Positions 8,522-16,779 of a stretch of 64,000 bases of DNA are shown one piece after another (the first letter of the stretch is position 1; each line of letters begins with the position of its first letter). Made by a program: the position numbers and the translations under genes. Below the pieces are notes generated by a model, which saw only the letters and a program-made list of their open reading frames with translations, made no database searches and had not been told where the DNA came from. The stretch comes from Dolomitihabitans soli (GTDB lineage: Bacteria; Actinomycetota; Actinomycetes; Streptosporangiales; Streptosporangiaceae), in assembly GCF_022213955.1 (NCBI RefSeq), contig NZ_JAKNTW010000008.1, positions 124,001-188,000 of the forward strand, written 5' to 3'.

Positions 8522-9745
8522 ATGAACCAGCGCACGCTTCTGATCACGCTGACCGGACCCGACCGCCCGGGTGTCACCTCCCGGCTGTTCTCCGTCCTGG
8601 CCGGATTCCCCGTCACCGTCGCCGACGTGGAGCAGGTCGTGATCCGCGGCAGGCTCACCCTCGGCGTGCTCGTCGCCTACGCGGGCGGCCCCTCCACCGG
8701 CACCGGTGGCACCCTGGGCGCCCTGTGGACCGCCCTCGAACGGGTCGCGGAAGACCTCGGCATGGAGATCGAGCTGTCCACCGGCTCCCAGGCCAAAGAA
8801 CACCGCAAGCGCGGGCGACTGCACGTGACCGTGCTCGGCGCTCCGCTCCAGCCCGCCGCGATGGCCGGCATCGCGGGGCGCGTCGCCGCCGCCGGTGCCA
8901 ACATCGACAGGATCGAGCGGCTCGCCCACTACCCCGTGACCTGCATCGAGATGTCCGTGTCCGGGGCCGACCCGGCCGCGCTCCGGATCGAACTGGCGGC
9001 CGAGGCCGTGATCCAGCAGGTCGACGTGGCCGTCCAGCCCGCGGGGCTGTACCGCAGGGCCAAGCGCCTGGTCGTCATGGACGTCGACTCCACCCTCATC
9101 CAGGCCGAGGTCATCGAGCTGCTCGCGGCCCACGCCGGCTGTCTGGAGGAGGTCGAGAAGGTCACCACCTCCGCCATGCGCGGCGAGATCGACTTCGCCG
9201 CCTCGCTCCGTGAGCGGGTGGCGCTGCTCGCCGGCCTGCCGGAAGAAGTCTTCCAGCGGGTGCGCGAGGAGGTCGTGCTCACCCCCGGCGCCCGCACCAT
9301 GGTCCGCACGCTCAAGCGGCTCGACTACCGCTTCGCCATCGTCAGCGGCGGGTTCACCCAGATCACCGACAAGCTCGTCGACGACCTCGGCATCGACTAC
9401 TCCGCGGCCAACACCCTGGAGGTCGTGGACGGCAAGCTCACCGGCCGGGTGGTGGGCGAGATCGTCGACCGCCCCGGCAAGGCCCGTGCCCTGGAGCGCT
9501 TCGCCGCCGAGGCGGGCATCCCGATCAGCCAGACCGTGGCCATCGGCGACGGCGCCAACGACCTCGACATGATCGCCGCCGCCGGCCTGGGCATCGCCTT
9601 CAACGCCAAGCCCCTGGTACGGCAGGCCGCAGACACCGCCGTCACCGTGCCCTACCTCGACTCCATCCTCTACCTGCTCGGCATCCCCCGCGCGGAGGTC
9701 GAAGCCGCCGACGCCGAGGACGGCCTGCTCACCTCCGCCCACTAA
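8522..9745 (+). CDS. serB: Phosphoserine phosphatase with N-terminal ACT domains
   Basis: 407 residues. Two ACT-type regulatory regions fill roughly the first 180 residues (the first begins LITLTGPDRPGVTSRLF). The HAD catalytic domain follows, with DVDSTL (nucleophile and acid Asp), a VSGGFT phosphate-binding motif and GDGANDLDM near the C-terminus. It hydrolyses O-phosphoserine in the last step of serine synthesis; the long ACT-containing form is typical of actinobacterial SerB2. The ATG at 8522 has GGGGAGG directly upstream. The stop overlaps the end of the convergent FUSC gene. Confidence 0.95.
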   Translation: MNQRTLLITLTGPDRPGVTSRLFSVLAGFPVTVADVEQVVIRGRLTLGVLVAYAGGPSTGTGGTLGALWTALERVAEDLGMEIELSTGSQAKEHRKRGRLHVTVLGAPLQPAAMAGIAGRVAAAGANIDRIERLAHYPVTCIEMSVSGADPAALRIELAAEAVIQQVDVAVQPAGLYRRAKRLVVMDVDSTLIQAEVIELLAAHAGCLEEVEKVTTSAMRGEIDFAASLRERVALLAGLPEEVFQRVREEVVLTPGARTMVRTLKRLDYRFAIVSGGFTQITDKLVDDLGIDYSAANTLEVVDGKLTGRVVGEIVDRPGKARALERFAAEAGIPISQTVAIGDGANDLDMIAAAGLGIAFNAKPLVRQAADTAVTVPYLDSILYLLGIPRAEVEAADAEDGLLTSAH

Positions 9746-11844
9746 CACACCGCCCGGCAGAGCCGTACGACGTCGGCGACCAGCGCCTCCAGGGCCGGGT
9801 GCGCGGCGGCGGCGTGGGTGTAGGCGTATCTGATGGCGGTCCACTCCTCGGCGGCGCCCTCCGCCACCTCGTCCAGCCGCTGCTCGGTCAGCGTCTCGAC
9901 ATGGGAGGCCATCGCGTCGAGCGCCTCGTCGAGATCGTCGGGCGGGCTCAACGGTTTGCCGGACCTGATGGACGTCGCGGCCGACTCCAGGCGGTCCGCC
10001 ACGGCGTCGAGGACGGCCGCCGTGGGACCCGACTCGTCGTCGGGGCGCGGCACCGCGAACAGCGCCAGCGCGTCGTCCCTGACCCGCTGCGCGTGGATCA
10101 CGGCCTCGCGCATGGACTCGGGCACGCCGCCGCCCGGCTCCTTCTCCAGCCGGTCCAGCGACTCGGTGAGCTTCTGCTCCGATCTGGCCGCGTCCTTCAC
10201 CCGCTCCCGCACCTCGTCGGGCCGCTGTTCGACCAGCGCCCGCACCAGCTCCGCGTGCGCCTCCAGCAGGCCGGCGATCCGGTCGGCCAACCGGACCCGC
10301 TCGCCTCGCGGCCACAGCCACCGCGCGGCCAGGAACACCACGGCCCCGCCCGCCACGGTGAGCCCCACCCGGACCATCGCCGCGTCCCAGCCGAGCGGCC
10401 GGGCGAAGTCGGCGAGCAGCAGCGACAGCGGCGTGGCGAACAACATCCACCACGGAAAGCTGAGCGGGCGCAACGCGTACCCGAGCACGGCGCAGCCCCC
10501 GACGAACAGGGAGAGCGTCAGATGGCCGGGCGCCAGGGCCAGCACCACCGCGCCGGCGACCGCGCCGGCCGCGGTGCCCACGACGGGAAAGACCACCCGC
10601 TCCACGGTGTCGCCATAGGTCGGGCGGAGGTTGGCGACCACCGTGGCCACGAACCACTTCCCGTACTCCGCGCGGGTGAGCACCATCAGCGCCATCGCGC
10701 CGAACGCGACCAGCGCCAGGCGGGCGGGGTGGTCGGCCGCGCGGGGGCCCGGCCTGCGCCAGGCGGGCCGGGGCAGCCTCGGCAGCCTCGGCGTCACCGC
10801 CACGCCCTCCACCGACAACAAGGCGGCGGACCGCACGGCCACGCCGATCCGGTTGACGCACCGGCGTACCTGGCTGATCAGCGCGGCTGCGGCCAGCGGC
10901 TCGTGCCTGGCCAGCGCGGCCCTGCGGATGGCGCTCGCCCGGTCGGCGAACCGGGCGCCGGCGGCCAGCGCCGCGGGCACGGCCAGCGCGCTGTTCCGCT
11001 CCAGCGCCTCCCGCAACGCGCTCGCCGCCGCCTGCGTGGCGGCGTCCAGGTCGGCGCTCCAGTCGGTGTCCTCCGTGATCTCTTCGATGGCGCCCCGCAG
11101 CAGGCGAAGCGCGACCGTCTCGTGGAAGATCCGGGTGAGCGCGTTCAGCAACCGGCCGGGGGTCGGATCGTCGCTCTCCTCTTCTTCCTGCTCCACCGCC
11201 CTGAAGTGGGCGACCGCCGTACGGGCCGCCGCCAGTGCCTCCTCCGCCTCCCGGCGCGACTCCTCCCAGTCGTCGTCCGACGCGGACGCACCGGCCTCCA
11301 ACAGGGCGGCGACGGCCAGCCCCGCGGCGGTGAACGCGTCGCGCAGTGGTTCCAGGCGGCGCACCGGCCAGGCCAGGAGCACCACGACGGTGATCCACAG
11401 CCCGCCGGCGGCGGCGAGCACCATGTGGGCCACCACGCCGGTGCCGACCCCGGCCTGGCCCTGGAAGTAGCTCAGGATCACGGCGAGCGTCGGCGGCACA
11501 CCGATCACCGTCCAGTGCGCGCCCACCGCCGCGACCAGGGCGATCACCACCGCCGCCGCCCAGGGGTACGGGGAGACCAGCCCGCCGAGGCCCGTCCCGA
11601 GCGTGACGAACACGGTGCTGCGCAGCAGCCGCCTGGCCCGCGCGCCGTACGGCAGCATGAAATCGTCGGCGAAGACGACGAGATAGGCGCCCAGGGCGGC
11701 GGCGGCCCCCTGGGTGATGCGGCCGGTGAAGGTGCCGGCGAGGAGCGGCGCGCAGATCGCACCGCCGCAGAGCAACCCGTAACCCCAGGCAGGGCTGCCG
11801 GACAGGGTGAACGCGCTGCGGAAGGAGCCGACGTACTCGTTCAC
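9742..11844 (-). CDS. FUSC-family aromatic-acid exporter-like membrane protein
   Basis: About 700 residues from a GTG at 11844; upstream in-frame TTG (11901) and GTG (11880) are alternatives. Two hydrophobic blocks of several membrane helices each (roughly 25-160 and 395-520) are separated by long acidic, probably helical cytoplasmic stretches. This is the layout of FUSC/YccS/AaeB proteins, which export aromatic acids or fusaric acid. A third, acidic helical region forms the C-terminus. The gene lies downstream of the sixA-like gene on the same strand and may be the last gene of that run. Substrate unknown. Confidence 0.82.
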   Translation of the reverse strand: MNEYVGSFRSAFTLSGSPAWGYGLLCGGAICAPLLAGTFTGRITQGAAAALGAYLVVFADDFMLPYGARARRLLRSTVFVTLGTGLGGLVSPYPWAAAVVIALVAAVGAHWTVIGVPPTLAVILSYFQGQAGVGTGVVAHMVLAAAGGLWITVVVLLAWPVRRLEPLRDAFTAAGLAVAALLEAGASASDDDWEESRREAEEALAAARTAVAHFRAVEQEEEESDDPTPGRLLNALTRIFHETVALRLLRGAIEEITEDTDWSADLDAATQAAASALREALERNSALAVPAALAAGARFADRASAIRRAALARHEPLAAAALISQVRRCVNRIGVAVRSAALLSVEGVAVTPRLPRLPRPAWRRPGPRAADHPARLALVAFGAMALMVLTRAEYGKWFVATVVANLRPTYGDTVERVVFPVVGTAAGAVAGAVVLALAPGHLTLSLFVGGCAVLGYALRPLSFPWWMLFATPLSLLLADFARPLGWDAAMVRVGLTVAGGAVVFLAARWLWPRGERVRLADRIAGLLEAHAELVRALVEQRPDEVRERVKDAARSEQKLTESLDRLEKEPGGGVPESMREAVIHAQRVRDDALALFAVPRPDDESGPTAAVLDAVADRLESAATSIRSGKPLSPPDDLDEALDAMASHVETLTEQRLDEVAEGAAEEWTAIRYAYTHAAAAHPALEALVADVVRLCRAVC

Positions 11845-11930
11845 CGGCCGTCCCGGCCTTCCGCGTGGTGCTCGACGCACCGTCCCCTGCACCCCACGCA
11901 AGGGTTCCTGCCCTGATCAGAGGCGTCTAA

Positions 11931-12428
11931 CTACCGTGCGGACTTGGGATTCCACCTGGTCACAGCGGTCCCCGACCGAAGGTGCCGCCATTCTCCCGCG
12001 GCCTCGATGACGGCGAACGCACCCGGTGGAAAACCGGGGTCGCCGTCGCCGGAGGTCAGGTTCATCACCAGCTCGTGCACCCCGGGATTGTGTCCGACCA
12101 GGAGCAGCGTGCCCACTTCGGACCCGGTTTCGTGAATCAGGTCGAGCAGTTCGTCGGCGTACGCCTCGTAGATGCCGCGGGCGAACTCGACGGGCGCGTC
12201 GGGGGCCAGCTCCGCCAGCGCCAGCTCCGCCGTACGGGAGGTGCGGACGGACGGCGAGCACAGCACGAGGTCGGGCAGCAGGCCGAGGGCCTGCAACCGT
12301 TCGCCGACGCTCTTGGCGTCGCGCTCGCCTCTGCCGGTCAGCGGACGCTCACGATCGGGCAGACCGAGGACCTGCGCCGCCTTGGCGTGCCGCAGGACGA
12401 TCAGCGTGCGCACCTGGTCACCCGCCAT
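11931..12428 (-). CDS. sixA: SixA-like histidine phosphatase
   Basis: 165 residues of the phosphoglycerate-mutase-like (RHG) superfamily. The catalytic RHAK motif is at 13-16 and the second His lies in VGHNPG. The small size matches SixA, which dephosphorylates phosphohistidine on phosphotransfer proteins; actinobacterial homologues may act on other phosphoesters. The ATG lies inside the last eleven bases of the upstream small membrane-protein gene and has only a weak ribosome binding site, which suggests coupled translation. Confidence 0.88.
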   Translation of the reverse strand: MAGDQVRTLIVLRHAKAAQVLGLPDRERPLTGRGERDAKSVGERLQALGLLPDLVLCSPSVRTSRTAELALAELAPDAPVEFARGIYEAYADELLDLIHETGSEVGTLLLVGHNPGVHELVMNLTSGDGDPGFPPGAFAVIEAAGEWRHLRSGTAVTRWNPKSAR

Positions 12429-12534
12429 TGGACGCCCAGACCGCGGCGGCCACGATGACGGCCAGCACGAACAGCATGGCCAGCAGGATCAACGCCAGGG
12501 TTCTGCCACCCGAGGGTCGATCGGGTTCCACCAC
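12418..12534 (-). CDS. 38-residue single-span membrane peptide
   Basis: A short gene starting at tandem GTG codons with a strong GGAGGG seven bases upstream of the first. The product has a polar N-terminus (VVEPDRPSGGR) followed by one continuous hydrophobic helix at about 12-33 and a short WASNGG tail. The stop lies inside the sixA-like gene start, an 11-base overlap. The good ribosome binding site, clean hydrophobic profile and coupling support a real gene. Function unknown; a small regulator or anchor is possible. Confidence 0.6.
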   Translation of the reverse strand: MVEPDRPSGGRTLALILLAMLFVLAVIVAAAVWASNGG

Positions 12535-12592
12535 CGCCCGGCCCTCCTTCGTCGTTCGGTTCCCCCAAGTCTCCCATTCCCGGGAGACGGTA

Positions 12593-12627
12593 CGGCCCGC
12601 GGTCCCCTCTGTGGGGACCGCGGGCCG
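12593..12627 (-). terminator. Strong hairpin downstream of hppA
   Basis: A perfect 15-bp GC-rich stem (12593-12607 with 12613-12627) and a TCTGT loop begins 11 bases after the hppA stop. It has no U-tract but is very stable. It separates hppA from the downstream small-peptide/sixA genes. Confidence 0.8.
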
Positions 12628-12637
12628 CCGGACTCGA

Positions 12638-14968
12638 TCAGCTCTTGACCGGCTCCGGCTTGCGCTCCTCGCTACTGGCCGAGGGAGTGTCGCTCGCCGA
12701 GCGGCGCTTGGAGACCACGACCGCACCGACCACGATGACCAGCGCGACGAGGCTGACGCCGATCCGCACCGCCGGGTTGTCGGCGTAGGTCACGACCGCG
12801 GGGGCGATCAGCAGCGCGACCAGGTTCATCACCTTGATCAGCGGGTTGATGGCCGGACCCGCGGTGTCCTTGAACGGGTCGCCCACGGTGTCACCGATGA
12901 TGGTGGCCTCGTGCGCCTGCGAACCCTTGCCGCCGTGGTGACCGTCCTCGACGAGCTTCTTGGCGTTGTCCCACGCGCCGCCGGAGTTCGACAGGAACAC
13001 CGCCATCAGGGTGCCCGCGGCGATGGCGCCGGCCAGGAACGCGCCCAGCGGGGCGTACCCGAGCGCGAACCCGACCGCGATCGGGGTCAGCACCGCCAGC
13101 AGGCCGGGCGTGGCCAGCTCGCGCAGCGAGTCGCGGGTGCAGATGTCGACGACCCTGCCGTAGTCGGGCAGTTCGGTGCCGGCCATGATCCCGGGCTTGC
13201 TGCGGAACTGCTCGCGCACCTCGAAGACGACCCGCATCGCCGCCCGGCCGACCGCCATGATCGCCAGGCCGGAGAACATGAACACGACGGCGGCACCGAT
13301 GATCAGGCCGACCAGCACGTTCGGCGAGTCGACGCCGAGGGAGAAGTTCTGGAAGGTGCCCAGCGCCTCCTTCACCCCGGCGCTCGCCTTGGTCAGCTCG
13401 GTCTCGACCGCCGTCCGGAAGGCGCCGAACAACGCGGTCGCCGCCAGCACGGCCGTCGCGATCGCGATGCCCTTGGTGATCGCCTTGGTGGTGTTGCCCA
13501 CCGCGTCGAGCGAGGTGAGCACCCGGGCGCCCTCGCCCTCGACGTCGCCGGACATCTCCGCGATGCCCTGCGCGTTGTCGGAGACCGGGCCGAAGGTGTC
13601 CATCGACACGATCACACCGACCGTGGTCAGCAGGCCGGTGCCGGCCAGGGCGACCGCGAACAGCGCGATCGTCACGTTGCCGAAGCCGAGCAGGAACGCG
13701 CCGTAGACCGCACCGCCGATCAGCAGCGCCGAGTAGACGGCCGACTCCAGGCCGACGCTGATGCCGGCCAGGATGACGGTGGCCGGGCCGGTGCGCGAAC
13801 TCTCGCCGATCTCCTTGACCGGGCGGCGGTTGGTCTCGGTGAAGTAACCCGTGAGCACCTGGATGGCGCTCGCCAGGACGAGCCCGATGAGGACCGCGCC
13901 GATGGCGATCAGCCGCGGGTCGGAGGAGATGGCCGCGATCTCGGGGCTCACCCCGGTGAGACCGGCGAAGCTGCTCGGCAGGTAGGCGAACGCCGCGACC
14001 GAGACCAGCACGGCGGAGATGGCCGCCGAGATGAAGAAGCCGCGGTTGATGGCCGCCATGCCGTTGCGGTCGCTCTCGCGGTACGAGGTCACGAAGATGC
14101 CGATGATCGCGGTGATCACACCGATCATCGGCACGATCAGCGGGAACACCAGACCCTCGGTGCCGAAGGCGACCTTGCCCAGGATGAGGCTGGCCACCAG
14201 CATGACCGCGTACGACTCGAAGAGGTCGGCCGCCATGCCCGCACAGTCACCGACGTTGTCGCCCACGTTGTCGGCGATGGTCGCCGCGTTGCGCGGGTCG
14301 TCTTCCGGGATTCCCTGCTCGACCTTGCCGACCAGGTCGGCGCCCACGTCGGCCGCCTTGGTGAAGATGCCGCCGCCGACCCGCATGAACATCGCGAGCA
14401 GCGCGGCTCCGAAACCGAACCCTTCGAGCACGGCGGGGGCGTCGCCCCGGTAGATGAAGACCACCATGGCCGCGCCGAACAGGCCGAGCCCGACGGTGAA
14501 CATGCCCGCAACGCCACCGGTCCTGAAGGCGATCCGCATCGCCGCCTTCTCCCCGGTCTCACGCGCTGCGGCGGCGACGCGGACGTTACCCCGCACCGCC
14601 AGCCACATGCCCATGAACCCGGTCAGCGCGGAGAAACCCGCACCGACCACGAAGAAGACCGACCGGCCGATCTGCACTCCGGTCGTCTCGGCCGGTAGCA
14701 GGAGCAGCACGAACGGGATCAGGACGACGAAAAGGGCGAGCGTTCGGAACTGCCGCTTCAGATACGCCGCGGCACCTTCCTGGACGGCTCTGGAGATGTT
14801 CTGCATGCGCTCAGTGCCTTGTCCGGCGCTGAGCACCTCGCGTACCAGGCCGCCTGCGACGGCCAGGGCGAGCAAAGCTACGGCGGCGACCACGATCACG
14901 ATCGTGAGGTGGCTACCGCTGAGGGAAACCGCTGTATCTTCGACAGCGGCGAGATAGGGGCCAGACAT
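12638..14968 (-). CDS. hppA: K+-independent proton-pumping pyrophosphatase
   Basis: 776 residues from an ATG preceded by GAGGAG. About sixteen membrane helices. The pyrophosphate-binding signature is intact: DVGADLVGKVEQGIPEDDP and the acidic DNVGDNVGDCAGMAADLFES segment. The diagnostic GNTTKAITKG segment carries Lys where K+-dependent enzymes have Ala, so this is the K+-independent, H+-translocating type. It couples pyrophosphate hydrolysis to proton export across the cytoplasmic membrane. It is followed by a strong hairpin. The 860 bp upstream are free of recognised genes and should hold its promoter. Confidence 0.97.
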   Translation of the reverse strand: MSGPYLAAVEDTAVSLSGSHLTIVIVVAAVALLALAVAGGLVREVLSAGQGTERMQNISRAVQEGAAAYLKRQFRTLALFVVLIPFVLLLLPAETTGVQIGRSVFFVVGAGFSALTGFMGMWLAVRGNVRVAAAARETGEKAAMRIAFRTGGVAGMFTVGLGLFGAAMVVFIYRGDAPAVLEGFGFGAALLAMFMRVGGGIFTKAADVGADLVGKVEQGIPEDDPRNAATIADNVGDNVGDCAGMAADLFESYAVMLVASLILGKVAFGTEGLVFPLIVPMIGVITAIIGIFVTSYRESDRNGMAAINRGFFISAAISAVLVSVAAFAYLPSSFAGLTGVSPEIAAISSDPRLIAIGAVLIGLVLASAIQVLTGYFTETNRRPVKEIGESSRTGPATVILAGISVGLESAVYSALLIGGAVYGAFLLGFGNVTIALFAVALAGTGLLTTVGVIVSMDTFGPVSDNAQGIAEMSGDVEGEGARVLTSLDAVGNTTKAITKGIAIATAVLAATALFGAFRTAVETELTKASAGVKEALGTFQNFSLGVDSPNVLVGLIIGAAVVFMFSGLAIMAVGRAAMRVVFEVREQFRSKPGIMAGTELPDYGRVVDICTRDSLRELATPGLLAVLTPIAVGFALGYAPLGAFLAGAIAAGTLMAVFLSNSGGAWDNAKKLVEDGHHGGKGSQAHEATIIGDTVGDPFKDTAGPAINPLIKVMNLVALLIAPAVVTYADNPAVRIGVSLVALVIVVGAVVVSKRRSASDTPSASSEERKPEPVKS

Positions 14969-15829
14969 CCGTTCTCCTCGGCAAGACGGGTACGTCCTGC
15001 CCGGACGGCGCAGCGATAATCGTTCGGCGGGCGGCGGCGCACATCCGGGTCGGTTGGCAGTGCCGCTTCCGGTTGAGTCCGCAGACCATCCCCGCGATGG
15101 CGAATTGCCCGCGGGACAAACCTTGGCCGGTGCCGGGAGTCTACGCACGCCCGCCGCGGATATGAAGGCTCTGCAGTTGGTCAATTAGCGATGCCGCGGT
15201 TATTCACCGTAACTTGACCAGGCCAGCAACCGCTTTTGACTGTAACGAGTGTAGCTGTCGGGACATGTCGGACGGATTTCGGTCAGCCTGTTTCCTGAGG
15301 TTTGAGAGGACCGAAATGTCTCCCGGGACGGGAGAACGTACGGCAAGCCAGGCCGGCGCATCGCGCCGTAGGTGGCTGATGTCCGTGGACCCACGGCACT
15401 CCAGCGGCCCAGCGCACCGCCGCAACACCCCGCCCGCCCACCATGCCCGCTGGTTGAACCCCGCCCCCACGTGACGACTTCATGGGCACGTGCGGCCAGG
15501 ACCGTGCGTGTCACGGAGCTCCGGCTCGAAACCTCGCACGCCGTGGTCAAGTGTGCAGCCCGGCGTGCCCGCTCACCGTCTGACCACATACGTGATCTCG
15601 CGGGCTCAGGCCCGCATGGCGGCCCGGCATCGCCGCCCGGCCGAGCACTTCGACCGACCGGCACCGGCATCCGAGACCGCTCACGAACCCTCCGGCGAAT
15701 CGCATGCAAAAGCCAGGCCCGTCGCCCGCGCCCCCACCAGAAGCCGCAGCCGACGGGCCCAACTCTCAACACGAACTCATGCCACAAGGACAAGGCATGC
15801 GACGAGAACGAACCGACCCCCGCGAAAAC
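14969..15829. other. Gene-free stretch upstream of hppA
   Basis: No open frame here has convincing protein character; the long frames on both strands are Arg/Pro/Ser-rich and lack ribosome binding sites. The part around 15170-15320 is less GC-rich than its surroundings and could hold promoters for hppA. I see no RNA gene or repeat. The segment also lies downstream of the bldG operon. Confidence 0.4.
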
Positions 15830-16273
15830 CTACGCCGGTGCCAGGCCATTCGCCGCGGCCGGCCAGCTCATCCGAATGCGCATGCCCTTGGGCCCGGGGT
15901 AGACCTCGACATCATCGGCCAACCCCGCGATCACCGCGATTCCGAACCCGGACGCGAACGGATCGGGCAGCATGCCCGACGGCTCGGACGTCACGGCTTG
16001 GAACTCCTGCTCAAGGTCATCACTAGGTGCCACATCCGTGACAATGACCTCGAATCGCCCAGAGTCATCACGCAATTCGATACGGATCGGCTCCCCCGGG
16101 CAGTGCAGGCGGTGAGCCTCCACCGCCCGGGAGCACGCCTCTCCAACGGCAAGCCGTACCTCGTCCAGCAGCGACTCCTCCACCCCCGTGCGACGCGCGA
16201 TCGCGGTGGCGACCAGGCGCGCCGTACGCACATGGGCTGGGAGAGCGCTGAACGTCAGCTCGACGGTTGCCAT
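15830..16273 (-). CDS. RsbW/SpoIIAB-like anti-sigma factor ATPase, BldG partner
   Basis: 147 residues. It is a HATPase_c_2 (GHKL) protein with an N-box-like helix (LDEVRLAVGEACSRAV, where the usual Asn is replaced) and a glycine motif near ASGFGIAVI. Such proteins sequester a sigma factor and phosphorylate an STAS-domain antagonist. The gene starts two bases after the bldG stop, so the two form an operon. In Streptomyces the gene next to bldG encodes an anti-sigma factor that interacts with BldG (recalled, not checked). The sigma target is not encoded nearby. Confidence 0.88.
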   Translation of the reverse strand: MATVELTFSALPAHVRTARLVATAIARRTGVEESLLDEVRLAVGEACSRAVEAHRLHCPGEPIRIELRDDSGRFEVIVTDVAPSDDLEQEFQAVTSEPSGMLPDPFASGFGIAVIAGLADDVEVYPGPKGMRIRMSWPAAANGLAPA

Positions 16274-16275
16274 GA

Positions 16276-16626
16276 CTATTTGTCTCGGCCGTGAGCTTCC
16301 TTGGCCTCATCCACCGAGGCGTAGATCCCGAAGACCTTGGTGAGCCCGGTGATCCGGAAGATCTTCAGAATGCGCTCTTGAGTGCACACGAGCTCCAGAG
16401 AGCCATCGTGCGCCCGCACCCGCTTCAATCCTCCGACCAGCACACCGAGCCCGGTCGAGTCAAGGAAATCGACCTTCTCCATGTTGACCAGAAGATGGAA
16501 GTTCCCCTTGTTCACAAGGTCTATCAGGAGCTCACGCAACCTCGGCGCGGTGTAGACATCGATCTCACCTTCGACCTCGACGATGGTGAGTCGGTCCTCG
16601 GTACGGTGGTCCAACTTCAGATCCAC
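16276..16626 (-). CDS. bldG: Anti-anti-sigma factor BldG
   Basis: 116 residues, a single STAS domain. The phosphorylatable Ser lies in the [16 protein letters not shown] segment, and the [14 protein letters not shown] and [11 protein letters not shown] stretches are nearly those I recall for Streptomyces BldG. Unphosphorylated BldG binds its anti-sigma partner and frees sigma factors controlling morphological development and antibiotic production. The start is GTG with GGAGG five bases upstream; the longer in-frame extension is not protein-like. It is the first gene of the two-gene operon and divergent from the helicase gene. Confidence 0.93.
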   Translation of the reverse strand: MDLKLDHRTEDRLTIVEVEGEIDVYTAPRLRELLIDLVNKGNFHLLVNMEKVDFLDSTGLGVLVGGLKRVRAHDGSLELVCTQERILKIFRITGLTKVFGIYASVDEAKEAHGRDK

Positions 16627-16779
16627 AGATCCTCCAGCGCCTTGCCTGCGAAAGTACCGTTCTAGGACTGGCGTTCTGGAGCGTGCTACTCCAGGACGCA
16701 AGACCCGACGCGCGGCATTCAACCACGGTCTGCCTCAGTGTCTATACGAAATCACGAGTCCCGGCGACTCTGCCCACAG

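Noticed and set aside
8108-11398. A 1096-codon minus-strand open frame
   Set aside because: It lies opposite serB and in another frame of the FUSC gene, is Gly/Arg-rich with no domain, and arises from GC-rich codon bias.
12026-14698. An 890-codon plus-strand open frame
   Set aside because: It is antisense to hppA; the opposite strand carries every pyrophosphatase motif.
15200-15793. A 197-codon minus-strand frame upstream of hppA
   Set aside because: Arg/Gly/Ser-rich, no ribosome binding site and no recognisable domain.
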